Source of the DNA: Lewinella sp. 4G2
Lineage (GTDB): Bacteria; Bacteroidota; Bacteroidia; Chitinophagales; Saprospiraceae
Direction: 5' to 3'
Length of the DNA stretch: 64,000 bases
Assembly: GCF_001625015.1 (NCBI RefSeq)
Contig: NZ_LVWJ02000014.1
Location: forward strand, 62,001-126,000
This document shows, in pieces, positions 41,801 to 48,930 of this stretch. Within the stretch, counting starts at the first letter, position 1. Every line of letters begins with the position of its first letter. Below the pieces are notes generated by a model. That model was not told the origin of the DNA. It searched no databases and saw only the letters and a list, made by a program, of their open reading frames with translations. The position numbers were made by a program, and so were the translations under genes.

Positions 41801-44800
41801 ATGGCCACCAGCGTATCAACACCCGGGGTGTACATGTTGTCACCGTCAACGTCTGCAAAGAGGAGGACCTCTACATCGTCGATACCTTCTTCGGTACCTC
41901 CATTGTCATCGCCACTGTTATCGATGTCCAGGAATACCTGGCTACCGATAGAAACAGTTGGGAAGAAGCCGAAGTCAACGGTCATGTTACCGTTGGCATC
42001 GTTGGCATCGTCTTGGTCAGCTCCTTCGCCGATTTCGCCATCGGCGAACGTAGGCTCCATGTCAATTTCAAGAGTTACAATACCAGACTGAACGATGGTA
42101 CCAGCGCCGCCGGGCTGAAGTCCGTTATCATTTTGGTCAACATCATCGTTAGGATCTTCTTCATCCGTAGTAGAGCTACTTGGAGCGCTATCGAGAGGCT
42201 GGCCCGGAGCGAAGCTGCTCTCAGGAATTCCTACGATGTAGTCTCCAGCGTCGAGGTTTTCGAAGAGGTAATTTCCGTCTCCGTCAGTTACGGTTGAGTC
42301 AAGAACGGTCACACCGTCATCAGCATACAGGAAGACCTGTACACCAGCGATGCCAGTTTCAGCGTCACTTGGCTCGTAGAGACCGTCATTATCATTATCG
42401 AAGAATACGGTAGAACCAATGCTCAGACCTGGGAAGAAACCGAAGTCAACGGTCATGTTACCGTTGGCATCTTCGGGGCTGTCATCGTCTCCATCCTGGT
42501 CGCTGCCTTCACCATCTTCACCATCTGCGGCAGTTGGCTCGTCACCTGCGGTGAGTTCAACCGTACCTGAGAAGATGGTATCGAATGCGGCGGGATCCAT
42601 TCCCATGCTATTTGAAATACCGTTATCGTTGCCGTCAACATCTGCGTTGGCGTCGTCTTCTTCTCCGTCTCCCGTAGAGGAAATGGGGAAGTCATCACTT
42701 GGGGCTACAGCCACTACGTAATTGCCTTCAGGAAGCATTTCGAAGAGGTAGTTACCATCTGCATCCGTAGTGGTTTCGGCCACGATTGTGTCTACACCCG
42801 GAGTGAACCCGTCACCGTCTTCATCACTATAAAGGATTACAGCAACGCCAGCGATTCCGTCTTCGTCGTCGTCCTGCGTACCGCTGTTGTCGACGTCAGC
42901 AAAAACAGTGGAACCGAGACTTACACCTGGGAACAAACCAAGGTCAAGTGTCTGGTTACCGGAGGCATCTTCTAATGCAGAAGCATCATCCTGATCGCCA
43001 CCCTGTCCGTCTTCAGCATCTTCGATTGGTTCATCCATACCGTCAGTACCCAAGCTGAGCACACCGGAGAAGATAGAATCACCTGCCATCATGCCAGGCT
43101 GTGAACCATTGTCGTCACCATCTACGTCGCTGTTTGCGTCGTCTTCGTCAGCGTCATCATCAGAAGAGAAGGGAAGGTCATCAGTTGGTACGATGCCAAC
43201 ACCGTATTCACCTGGTTGTAGGTTATCAAAGAAGTAGTTACCATCTGCATCAGTCGTCGTGGTAGCCACGATGCTATCAGCAGAGGTAATCATACCGTCC
43301 ATATCGGAGTCAAGGTAGAGGTTGACTTCTACGCCAGCTACGCCCTCTTCATCGGGGCCCTGCATGGCGTCATTGTCAAGGTCAGCGAAGATCGTAGAAC
43401 CGAGGCTGTAGTTTGGTACGAGACCAAAGTCAATGCTCAAGTCACCATCATCTTCATTTGCATCATCCAGATCGCTGCTGGAACCATCCTCATCAGTTGG
43501 TTCCTCGTTAGGTGTAAGCGTAAAGATGCCGGAGGAGATTGGCTGGCCTGGGCCATCCTGAATACCATTGTCGTTACCATCAACTCCATCATCGCCTTCA
43601 CCAGCGGGGAAGTCGGAAGAATTAGGCAGGCTGTCAGGAACCATGTTGATCACCAACTCATAGTCACCCGGGGTAAGCCCGTCAAAGAAGTACTCACCAT
43701 TTTCATCAGTGGTATCCATGGCAACTACATTGCCCATGTCATCCAGAAGTGTCACGATGATACCTTCGATACCTGGCTCGTCGGCTACGTCATCACGAAC
43801 GCCATCTCCATTAGAATCCTGGAAGACCGTTGAACCAACGGAGACACTTGGAAGGAGACCGAAGTCAACGGTCATGTCACCGTCGTCATCCTGGTCATCA
43901 TCGGAGTCCTGATCACCGCCAGGCCCTGCTTCACCGGTGGGCTCTTCGCCTACAGTGAGGTTAATTGCTGCGGAGAATACGGTATCGCCCGCCATCTCCT
44001 GAATACCATTATCATTATTGTCAGACTGATCATCAGCCGTGCTTTCACCCGGCCCGTTTGAGCTGAGGTTAGCTGTATCTGGTGGCACGACCGCAACGAT
44101 GTAATCGCCGGGGGCCAGTGTATCGAATTCGTAGAGGCCACCGTCCATTGTGACGGTCATGTCTACGAGTGTGTCTACACCAGGAGTGTACATGTTGTCA
44201 CCATCAACGTCAGCGAAAAGGAGTACTTCGACGCCGTCGATACCTTCTTCAGTACCACCGTTGTTGTCACCACTGTTGTCTACGTCGTAGAATACTTGGC
44301 TACCAATGGATACTGTGGGGAAGAAGCCGAAGTCAACGGTCATATTTCCGTTGCTATCATTGGCGTCATCTAGTTCAGCGCCTTCACCAATCTCACCGTC
44401 AGCGGCGGTTGGCTCCATGTCGATTTCCAGGGTTACGATGCCTGATTGTACAATAGTACCGGCTCCGCCTGGCTGGAGACCATTATCATTTTGGTCAACA
44501 TCATCGTTAGGATCAACTTCATCCGTCGTAGAACTACTTGGTGCGCTGTCGAGGGGCTGGCCCATTGCAAAGCTGCTTTCAGGAATTCCTACGATGTAAT
44601 CACCTGCGTCGAGGTTTTCAAAGAGGTAGTTACCGTCGCTATCCGTAGTGGTGGAGTCGAGAACCGTCACACCATCATCAGCGTAGAGGAAGACCTGCAC
44701 TCCAGCAATTCCAGTTTCGCCGTCACTTGGCTCGTAAGAACCATCATTATCGTTATCAAAGAATACGGTAGAACCGATGCTCAAACCGGGGAAGAAACCG

Positions 44801-47800
44801 AAGTCGACGGTCATATTACCGTTTGCATCGGCTGGGCTGTCATCGTCACCGTCTTGATCGCTACCCTGGCCATCTTCACCGTCCGCAGCAGTTGGCTCAC
44901 CACCTGCGGTCAATTCAACTGTACCGGAGAATATCGTATCAAAAGCAGCGGGGTCCATGCCCATGCTGTTGCTGATACCGTTGTCGTTACCATCCACGTC
45001 AGCGTTAGCGTCATCTTCTTCGTCATCACCGGTAGAGGAGATTGGGAAGTCATCACTTGGAGCGACTGCTACGACGTAATTTCCTTCGGGAAGCATCTCG
45101 AAGAGGTAGTTGCCATCGGCATCTGTCACAGTCTCGGCTACAATTGTATCGACTCCGGGAGTAAATCCATCACCGTCCTCATCGCTGTAGAGAATTACCG
45201 CAACACCAGCGATGCCATCTTCGTCAGCATCCTGCGATCCGCTATTGTCAACATCAGCAAAGACCGTAGAACCAAGGCTTACACCAGGGAACAAACCAAG
45301 GTCAAGTGTTTGGTTACCGGAAGCGTCTTCAAGGTCAGAAGCATCATCCTGGTCGCCACCCTGCTCGCCTTCATCGGCGCCGGTAGGCTCGTCCATTCCA
45401 TCGGTACCGAGGCTTACTACACCGGAGAAGATAGAATCACCGGCCATCATGCCAGGCTGTGAACCATTGTCGTCGCCATCAACATCGCTATTAGCGTCGT
45501 CTTCATCAGCATCATCATCGGAAGAGAAAGGAAGATCTTCAGTTGGCACAATACCTACACCGTATTCGCCGGGAGCAAGGTTATCGAAGAAGTAGTTACC
45601 ATCCATATCCGTAGTCGTTGTAGCAACGATACTATCGGCGGAGGTAATCATACCGTCCATATCCGTATCCAGGTAAAGGTTTACTTCGACACCTTCGACA
45701 CCCTCTTCATCGGGCCCCTGCATGGCATCATTGTCAAGATCAGCGAAGATGGTTGAACCAAGGCTGTAGTTCGGTACGAGACCAAAGTCAATACTCAGGT
45801 CGCCGTCGTCTTCATTAGCATCATCGAGGTCGCTGCTTGCGCCGTCTTCATCAGTTGGCTCCTCATTAGGCGTAAGCGTAAAGATGCCGGAAGAGATTGG
45901 CTGACCGGGGCCATCCTGAATACCGTTATCGTTGCCATCAACGCCATCATCACCCTCACCGGCGGGGAAGTCCGAAGAGTTAGGAAGGCTATCGGGGACC
46001 ATGTTGATGACTAACTCGTAGTCTCCGGGCGTCAGGCCATCGAAGAAGTACTCGCCGTTTTCATCGGTAGTATCCATGGCGACAACGTTACCCATATCAT
46101 CTAGCAGGGTAACGATAATGCCTTCAATGCCAGGCTCGTCGGCTACGTCATCACGAACACCGTCGCCATTTGAATCTTGGAATACGGTAGATCCTACAGA
46201 AACACTGGGAAGAAGACCAAAGTCAATGGTCATATCTCCATCATCGTCCTCATCGGCCATATCATCCAAATCACCACCGGGGCCAGGTTCGCCGACAGGC
46301 TCCTCACCCACAGCAAGGTTGATTGCTGAAGAAAAGATCGTATCACCGGCCATCGCCTGAATACCGTTATCGTTATTGTCTGACTGGTCGTCAGCAGTGT
46401 TCTCGGCTGGTCCGTTAGAGCTTAGGTTAGCAGTGTCTGGTGGGACAACAGCTACGATGTAGTCACCCGGGGCAAGGGTATCAAACTCGTAGAGGCCACC
46501 ATCCATAGTGACGGTCATATCCACTAGTGTATCAACTCCGGGGGTGTACATATTGTCACCATCCACATCAGCGAAAAGAAGTACCTCGACACCGTCGATT
46601 CCTTCTTCGGTACCGCCATTGTTGTCACCACTGTTGTCGACGTCGTAGAAGACCTGGCTAGCAACAGAGACTGTTGGGAAGAAACCGAAATCGACGGTCA
46701 TGTCGCCATTAGCATCCATAGCATCGTCCAATTCGCTACCCTGACCCAATTCTGGGTCAGCGCCATTGTCGCCTGCGGCCGTTGGCTCGCCACCGATCAT
46801 TAGATCGATTGGGCCGGAAAGCACCGCAGTTCCAGCGCCACCGGCTTGGATACCGTTGTCGTTATTATCAGACTGGTTATCGCCTTCGAAATCGGTGGTG
46901 GTTGAGCTGGCCGGAGCGTCAGCAAGGGGCTGGCCCGCTGCGAAGCTGCTTTCTGGGATACCGACCTGGTATACACCCTCGGCAAGACCACCGAAGAAGT
47001 AGTTACCCTCAGAATCCGTCACCGTAGAGTCGAGTACGGTCACTCCGTCAGCAGCGTAAAGGAATACCTGTACACCGGGGATACCGTCCTCGCCATCACT
47101 AGCTTCAAAGACACCGTCGTTATCGTTATCAAAGAATACGGTAGAACCGATGGAGACGCCAGGGACGAAACCAAAGTCAACGGTCATGTTACCGTTGGCA
47201 TCAGCGGGGCTGTCATCCATACCGTCTTGATCACTACCGGGGGCGGTTTCGCCGTCGGCAGCCGTTGGTTCCATGCCGGGCATCAGCATAACGACACCGG
47301 AGAAAACTTCCGCTCCTGCATCGACGCCCATGAGGGCTGTCATCATGAGGTCAGCGAAAGCACCGTTGTCATCACCATCCGTGCCGTCTTCTGGATCAGT
47401 AGACCCACCGGTGGAGGATACGGGGAATTCATCCGTTGGTACTACTCCTACGACGTAATCGCCAGGGAGAAGCATATCAAACAGGTACTCACCCATTGGG
47501 CCAGTGGTCGTGGTGGCCACGAGGCTATCAACCATGCCGGATGCTGAAGTAGTATATAGGTTAACGGTAGCACCCGCAATTCCCATCTCACCAGGATCTT
47601 GCGTTGCGTTATCGTTATCGTCAGCGAAGACGGTTGAACCGAGGCTGACAGTTGGTACGAAGCCGAAGTCGACCGTCATGTCACCGTTGGCATCATCATC
47701 GCTGGTGCTGCCGAAAGAAGTAACATCATCATCAAGGTCTCCACCGGGGCCAACTTCCACGTCGTTCTCAGATTCCATCTGCGCCATGAGGCTGATCGTT

Positions 47801-48930
47801 GGGCTGACTACAGAATCACCGGCCATCTCCTGAATACCGCTGTCGGTGTTTTCACCAGTAGCGTCAGTTGGTTCAGCTGCGTCGGTAGAACTTAGGGGGA
47901 AGCCTTCCGGAGTAGTTGGGATAGAAACGCGGTAATCGCCTTCATCAAGACCTCCGAAGAAGTAGTTACCGTCAGCGTCCGTAGTTGTCGTTGCGACCAG
48001 GCTATCGAATACACCTGAACCAGGCATGCTCTCCGCGAACAGGTTTAGGTCGACGCCTGCGATACCCATCTCTCCCGCAGCGGGATCGAACATTGCATCG
48101 TCGTCGTTATCGGTAAAGACCGTTGAACCGATGCTCAGACAGTTAACTGGGACCATAATGACTGGGTCCGTATCACAAACGGTGTAACACGCACCATCAA
48201 GGGGGCTGTCCGTATCATCTTCATTGATGCCATCCAAAACTGGATCGAAGCTTTCACCTGGGATAAGGAAATCAGGTAGTGGCTCAGTATCGCGGTAGTT
48301 GACCGCGAATACGGAGAAGGTATCACTTGGAAGACCAGTGAAGAGGCCCGTCATATTCGCCTGTACGATGATTCCCGCATCGTTGACCAGAACATAAACT
48401 TGTTCCTGACCGCTGGTACCACCAGCCGTGAAGGAACCCGGAGCACTCTGTGCAAGGATCGCGCCGGTTGGTTCCGTAGGATCAGTAGTCGGCATACAGA
48501 AGCCACCCGATGCCTGGCCTCCATCGGGAGTTACGCCACAGAGCACTTCCGGCACCTCTACGAAAGTAGAAAGGTCGGGATCATTGTCGCTAGTGATCGT
48601 AACCACTTGCGTAGCGCCGCCGCTACCGGAATGAGTGAAAGGTCCGAAGAAGACCGGCATCATTGCCGCCGGGTCAAAAGTTTCGGAGACACCTGCTACC
48701 GTTACTGTAAAAGGACCGGGGTCCATGCTGGCAACAGTATCTACTATAATGAAGTAGGTGTTTTCCGCAACCTGCGCACCAGTGTCGTCATCACAACTAG
48801 CGCGAGCGGTAGTATTAATCTCGTCTGGCCCCATCTGAGCGGATAGCCCGGTGGTACAACAGAACACTAGCACGAGGGCTAGCAGAGCGCCCTGGAAGAG
48901 CGAAGTAAATCTTGGTAAAGCTGTTTGCAT
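29830..48930 (-). CDS. Giant T9SS-secreted surface protein with 27 SdrD-B-like modules, DUF11, dockerin-like and cohesin-like domains
   Basis: About 6,366 residues from the ATG at 48930 (signal peptide MQTALPRFTSLFQGALLALV); an ATG at 48990 and an open frame to 49200 also exist. Order: an N-terminal region; 27 SdrD-B-like modules (about 48140-35440), each opening with a phrase such as VSLGSTVFADVDNSG and carrying Asp/Asn-rich loops (DVDGDDNGSQ) likely to bind calcium; two DUF11 modules (about 35430-34340, LALIKELAPGQSPNVNPGD); Ig/HYR-like modules (VTDESGNSATCVQEITV); a dockerin-like pair (about 30909-30736; the loop DVDGTAEINIGD fits the EF-hand pattern); a cohesin-like module (about 30522-30202); and a type A T9SS sorting domain (LLQNIPNPVNQETTIGFELP ... 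TKRMIVIE). It is probably an adhesin or extracellular fibre (inference). Single gene with its own terminator. Confidence 0.92.
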   Translation of the reverse strand: MQTALPRFTSLFQGALLALVLVFCCTTGLSAQMGPDEINTTARASCDDDTGAQVAENTYFIIVDTVASMDPGPFTVTVAGVSETFDPAAMMPVFFGPFTHSGSGGATQVVTITSDNDPDLSTFVEVPEVLCGVTPDGGQASGGFCMPTTDPTEPTGAILAQSAPGSFTAGGTSGQEQVYVLVNDAGIIVQANMTGLFTGLPSDTFSVFAVNYRDTEPLPDFLIPGESFDPVLDGINEDDTDSPLDGACYTVCDTDPVIMVPVNCLSIGSTVFTDNDDDAMFDPAAGEMGIAGVDLNLFAESMPGSGVFDSLVATTTTDADGNYFFGGLDEGDYRVSIPTTPEGFPLSSTDAAEPTDATGENTDSGIQEMAGDSVVSPTISLMAQMESENDVEVGPGGDLDDDVTSFGSTSDDDANGDMTVDFGFVPTVSLGSTVFADDNDNATQDPGEMGIAGATVNLYTTSASGMVDSLVATTTTGPMGEYLFDMLLPGDYVVGVVPTDEFPVSSTGGSTDPEDGTDGDDNGAFADLMMTALMGVDAGAEVFSGVVMLMPGMEPTAADGETAPGSDQDGMDDSPADANGNMTVDFGFVPGVSIGSTVFFDNDNDGVFEASDGEDGIPGVQVFLYAADGVTVLDSTVTDSEGNYFFGGLAEGVYQVGIPESSFAAGQPLADAPASSTTTDFEGDNQSDNNDNGIQAGGAGTAVLSGPIDLMIGGEPTAAGDNGADPELGQGSELDDAMDANGDMTVDFGFFPTVSVASQVFYDVDNSGDNNGGTEEGIDGVEVLLFADVDGDNMYTPGVDTLVDMTVTMDGGLYEFDTLAPGDYIVAVVPPDTANLSSNGPAENTADDQSDNNDNGIQAMAGDTIFSSAINLAVGEEPVGEPGPGGDLDDMADEDDDGDMTIDFGLLPSVSVGSTVFQDSNGDGVRDDVADEPGIEGIIVTLLDDMGNVVAMDTTDENGEYFFDGLTPGDYELVINMVPDSLPNSSDFPAGEGDDGVDGNDNGIQDGPGQPISSGIFTLTPNEEPTDEDGASSDLDDANEDDGDLSIDFGLVPNYSLGSTIFADLDNDAMQGPDEEGVEGVEVNLYLDTDMDGMITSADSIVATTTTDMDGNYFFDNLAPGEYGVGIVPTEDLPFSSDDDADEDDANSDVDGDDNGSQPGMMAGDSIFSGVVSLGTDGMDEPTGADEGEQGGDQDDASDLEDASGNQTLDLGLFPGVSLGSTVFADVDNSGSQDADEDGIAGVAVILYSDEDGDGFTPGVDTIVAETVTDADGNYLFEMLPEGNYVVAVAPSDDFPISSTGDDEEDDANADVDGNDNGISNSMGMDPAAFDTIFSGTVELTAGGEPTAADGEDGQGSDQDGDDDSPADANGNMTVDFGFFPGLSIGSTVFFDNDNDGSYEPSDGETGIAGVQVFLYADDGVTVLDSTTTDSDGNYLFENLDAGDYIVGIPESSFAMGQPLDSAPSSSTTDEVDPNDDVDQNDNGLQPGGAGTIVQSGIVTLEIDMEPTAADGEIGEGAELDDANDSNGNMTVDFGFFPTVSIGSQVFYDVDNSGDNNGGTEEGIDGVEVLLFADVDGDNMYTPGVDTLVDMTVTMDGGLYEFDTLAPGDYIVAVVPPDTANLSSNGPGESTADDQSDNNDNGIQEMAGDTVFSAAINLTVGEEPTGEAGPGGDQDSDDDQDDDGDMTVDFGLLPSVSVGSTVFQDSNGDGVRDDVADEPGIEGIIVTLLDDMGNVVAMDTTDENGEYFFDGLTPGDYELVINMVPDSLPNSSDFPAGEGDDGVDGNDNGIQDGPGQPISSGIFTLTPNEEPTDEDGSSSDLDDANEDDGDLSIDFGLVPNYSLGSTIFADLDNDAMQGPDEEGVAGVEVNLYLDSDMDGMITSADSIVATTTTDADGNYFFDNLQPGEYGVGIVPTDDLPFSSDDDADEDDANSDVDGDDNGSQPGMMAGDSIFSGVLSLGTDGMDEPIEDAEDGQGGDQDDASALEDASGNQTLDLGLFPGVSLGSTVFADVDNSGTQDDDEDGIAGVAVILYSDEDGDGFTPGVDTIVAETTTDADGNYLFEMLPEGNYVVAVAPSDDFPISSTGDGEEDDANADVDGNDNGISNSMGMDPAAFDTIFSGTVELTAGDEPTAADGEDGEGSDQDGDDDSPEDANGNMTVDFGFFPGLSIGSTVFFDNDNDGLYEPSDAETGIAGVQVFLYADDGVTVLDSTVTDGDGNYLFENLDAGDYIVGIPESSFAPGQPLDSAPSSSTTDEEDPNDDVDQNDNGLQPGGAGTIVQSGIVTLEIDMEPTFADGEIGEGADQDDANDANGNMTVDFGFFPTVSIGSQVFLDIDNSGDDNGGTEEGIDDVEVLLFADVDGDNMYTPGVDTLVAMTTTMDGGLYEFDTLAPGDYIVAVIPPLDNNLSSNGAGESTEDDQVDGNDNGIQEMAGDTVFSAAINLTVGDEPEGESGPGGDQDDDDDQDDDGDMTVDFGLLPSVSVGSTVFQDSDNSGVQDAGEPGVEGIVVTLLDDMGNVVAMDTTDENGDYFFDGLTPGDYQIAVNMVPDSLPNSSTMDNVGGVEGTDLNDNGLQPDGPGTPILSEVFTLEPNNMIVEAGDTGGMQDDDNDDDGDMTIDIGLVPNYSLGSTIFADLDNSGTQDDGEEGVEGVEVTLYVDSDMDGMITSADSVVATTTTDADGNYFFDNLLPGEYGVGIVPTEDLPFSSNDDDDEDDANSDVDGDDNGSQPGMMAGDSIFSGVLSLGTDGMDEPTGDDEDGQGGDQDDASDLEDASGNQTLDLGLFPGVSLGSTVFADLDNDGRQGDDEDGIAGLPVLLYEDVDMDGVYDPAVDTLVAETTTDADGNYFFDMLPEGDYFVGVVPSPEFPVSSMEGEETDPDDDGDNNDNGIQNTAGMTPMSGDTILSGAITLSGGDEPEGDDEDAQGGDQDDDNDSSGNMTVDFAFNPGVSIGSTVFYDLDNDGMFETTDGENGIEGVQVFLYADDGVTVLDSTLTDENGNYFFGGLDEGDYIVGIPESAFAVGNPLESAPNSSTPTDGEADDRVDNNDNGAQPGGAGTIVQSGIINLMIGEEPTFADGETGQGGQQDDAADANGDMTVDFGFFPTMSIGSQVFLDIDNSGDNNGGTEAGIDGVEVLLFADVDGDNMYTPGVDTLVDMTVTMDGGLYEFDTLVPGDYIVAVVPPVDNDLSSNGPGENTADDQSDNNDNGIQAMAGDTVFSTAINLTVGEEPTGEPGPGGELDDDDDQDDDGDMTIDFGLLPSVSVGSSVFQDTNGDGEQGDVGDEPGVEGIIVTLLDDEGNVVAMDTTDENGAYFFDGLTPGDYELVINMVPDSLPNSSDFPAGEGDDGVDGNDNGIQDGPGQPISSGIFTLTPNMEPTDEMGTNSDLDDENDDDGDVSIDFGLVPNYSLGSTIFADLDNSGTQDDNEEGVEGVEVTLYIDSDMDGMITSADSVVATTTTDADGNYFFDNLFPGEYGVGIVPTDDLPFSSDDDNDSDDANDDVDGDDNGSQPGMMAGDSIFSGVVSLGTDGMDEPMGDDEDGQGGDQDDASDLEDASGNQTLDLGLFPGVSLGSTVFADLDNDGMQGDDEDGIAGLPVLLYEDVDMDGVYDPAVDTLVAETTTDADGNYFFDMLPEGDYFVGVVPSPEFPVSSMEGEETDPDDDGDNNDNGIQNTAGMTPMSGDTILSGAITLSGGDEPEGDDEGAQGGDQDDDNDSSGNMTVDFAFNPGVSIGSTVFYDLDNDGMFETTDGENGIEGVQVFLYADDGVTVLDSTLTDENGNYFFGGLDEGDYIVGIPESAFAVGNPLESAPNSSTVTDGEADDQVDNNDNGAQPGGAGTIVQSGIINLMIGEEPTFADGETGQGGQQDDAADANGDMTVDFGFFPTMSIGSQVFLDIDNSGDNNGGTEAGIDGVEVLLFADVDGDNMYTPGVDTLVDMTVTMDGGLYEFDTLVPGDYIVAVVPPVDNDLSSNGPGENTADDQSDNNDNGIQAMAGDTVFSTAINLTVGEEPTGEPGPGGELDDDDDQDDDGDMTIDFGLLPSVSVGSSVFQDTDGDGVQGDPGDEPGVEGIIVTLLDDEGNVVAMDTTDENGAYFFDGLTPGDYELVINMVPDSLPNSSDFPAGEGDDGVDGNDNGIQDGPGQPISSGIFTLTPNMEPTDEMGTNSDLDDENDDDGDVSIDFGLVPNYSLGSTIFADLDNNAMQDDDEVGIPGVVVNLYVDSDMDGIITSADSIIATTTTDADGNYFFENLFPGDYGVSVVPTGDFPLSSDDDVDSDDANDDVDGDDNGFQAMSGDTIFSSVVTLGDGEPTGDDEGGQGGDQDDDSDLEDASGNMTLDFGLFPGMSVGSTVFADTNNDGINGPDESGLSGILVVLYDNETMMAIDSVLTDDDGNYIFTGLPEGDYYIEIPGDQLVGGNGLFDMDASSSTPDNDADADIDNNDDGSQVGGPGTTITSGVFTLSAGDEPVNGIGGEQNGGSTLDDAFDPFGNMTVDFGLFIPMFDLALIKELAPGQSPNVNPGDTVAFQITVLNQGNLAADSIVVSDYVPTQTDGFTFDPTLNPDWTVESTINDTTRLQTVLTEFDGADTLAMGASTTVDIFLVVNPAMEAVMPLTNLAEISDATGPNGEDVVDIDSPMDTIPGNDNFFEDNEIDGNGLAGGDEDNSDPATVLVGGFDLALVKTLSAGQSSTVSPGDEVSFDITTINQGAIIADNIELVDYVPAGFLFDPALNPGWMLNADGNPTTTLSVADGTLAEDGLEPGESTTTQIILTVAPPMFPDYVDGTGMNPDGVESGQPLVNEAEIAGATDENGDEVTDIDSNSDSTQGNDGEADDDEVNGGGDTNGDGTVDDDEDDNDIAIVTVECYQDPGVDNEIQVCLGCDEAVVTINLFESLGGLPNIGGVFAEGSLIFMDEDGNPIAVDLSDPENVVIPGTLDRSRDYSVTYTIPAVNDCPEETATITIDIFDIQNLSCTGFQNISLGEDCNAEITPELILQGNLFCASSLEVVLMTTDGDTLRDENGLPTAFVGNDEVNETLLVSLVDPMCDNSCWGQILVEDKKRPTIECPADIAGLNGVDFICTDIDSILNLESSFAFTGAPVIDDNCTPTDELELEFYDLLLPNDDPMCTPSTILRTFTVTDESGNSATCVQEITVRPATLADVTIPTENFFSVECSDNLETLPSGNPLPSATPQPFVTTALGTYPLNASSTYCSLASQFSDSQAIPKCENAFEFTRTYTLFDWCEPTNAPVTFTQIITVEDRTAPEFTSTQENFEFEVNTSECAAIFRLDDPGIRLIDNCSSTITASAVIYPNGDTLGAPIGTFFLDFFNGEQELSTEIPLGDHIIRYTYADGCGNEASTDVPFSVVDRTGPSIICEDGINVGLSMDGPNGVGTASLTPDIILSEATDACGEIVSITIGRVGADGDLEAVDYSEEVLLGCADVGTLTVAIRVEDESGNVNYCDSEILVEMKAGAAPTCIAPSAVTMTCEEFSGMIFSDIMESTQEERDNAFGTATAVGMCQTEVTDEITVSNLNECGVGSFVRSFTVTQTVGDQTSVSTTICTQVVTVVGTYDYQFVLPGDATVSCTDEIDVDSLEVAVGGGCDLVTITETVEMVENTPGDECRQMRITYDVINTCEYDPALGGVTVLSRDGNGVRTSAEDVLYFNVVANSAQMTTDDVAFYSSTDDRFFQNEATTVDSELVGYANSNSRGRFQYTQIINIIDRNSPVLTVTAPTECVAAGGGSCLADVELEFSATDECSDLAVTYELDANYVAASGFEADDASALGIVITDVADEDGNVSFSAFDVPAGNHALRITATDDCGNATTSLVEFCVSSDLVPAPLCLQTLVAPLGMTTDGDALAQVWASDFVTSPVIACNGEEITSYSIYTDEEANNGVAVEEGRTGIDVTCADEGFVPVRVYAFSNGNASSFCQAMIEVQDPDGICPDGTVANISGIIVTEQMSPVENAEVDLSGPSDMSMTMTTAADGAFMFSEVPMGADYTVTPTHFTDYLNGVRTSDIVAITRHILGVDMLDSPYKLIAADVDGTAEINIGDVISIRRLILGLSDTYPNGMPSWSFVPADYEFGNLNDPWATAFPELINTNDLAANIVDADFVGVKLGDVNGSARANSLMQAAQRNVRGSLELEMRELDLKQGQTYRIPVTAPKLTEVDGYQFTLEFDRTAVEIEGIEPGLVAAGNFGWRFADQGIITTSWNWATEEVPSNWTADEVLFTLIVKAEANVSISDAIEAGSRYTEAEAYERGGNGLRNLDLIFNEDVVEVAGYALLQNIPNPVNQETTIGFELPQAHDKVTISITDAAGRLVREFTQEGYVGYNSLKVTKRQLGQTSGVYSYTVSAGDWIATKRMIVIE
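35899..38226 (-). repeat. Five-module block U5 of the giant gene
   Basis: About 2,328 bp from one A-type module (VSLGSTVFAD) to the next. Modules run in the fixed order A (VSLGSTVFAD), B (SIGSTVFYD), C (SIGSQVFLD), D (VSVGSSVFQD), E (YSLGSTIFAD). Confidence 0.85.
38227..40569 (-). repeat. Five-module block U4 of the giant gene
   Basis: 2,343 bp by anchor spacing. Very similar to U5 at the nucleotide level: long stretches such as those around 36680 and 39023 differ by only a few bases, with a constant 2,343-bp offset. Confidence 0.87.
40570..42924 (-). repeat. Five-module block U3 of the giant gene
   Basis: About 2,355 bp. Same module order, more diverged; its D and E modules (SVFQDSDNSG replaced by TVFQDSDNSGVQDAGEPG; DNVGGVEGTDLNDNG) differ most from the other blocks. 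Confidence 0.85.
42925..45282 (-). repeat. Five-module block U2 of the giant gene
   Basis: About 2,358 bp. Its C-D-E part closely resembles that of U1 (DSNGDGVRDDVADEPGIEG in both). Confidence 0.85.
45283..47649 (-). repeat. Five-module block U1 of the giant gene
   Basis: About 2,367 bp. First full block after the unpaired N-terminal module (LSIGSTVFTDNDDDAMFD). Confidence 0.82.

Noticed and set aside
35440..48140. Possible CRISPR-like or phase-variable short repeat array in the 19-kb gene
   Set aside because: The repeats are protein modules of about 470 bp in one continuous frame, with no constant short repeat/unique spacer pattern.
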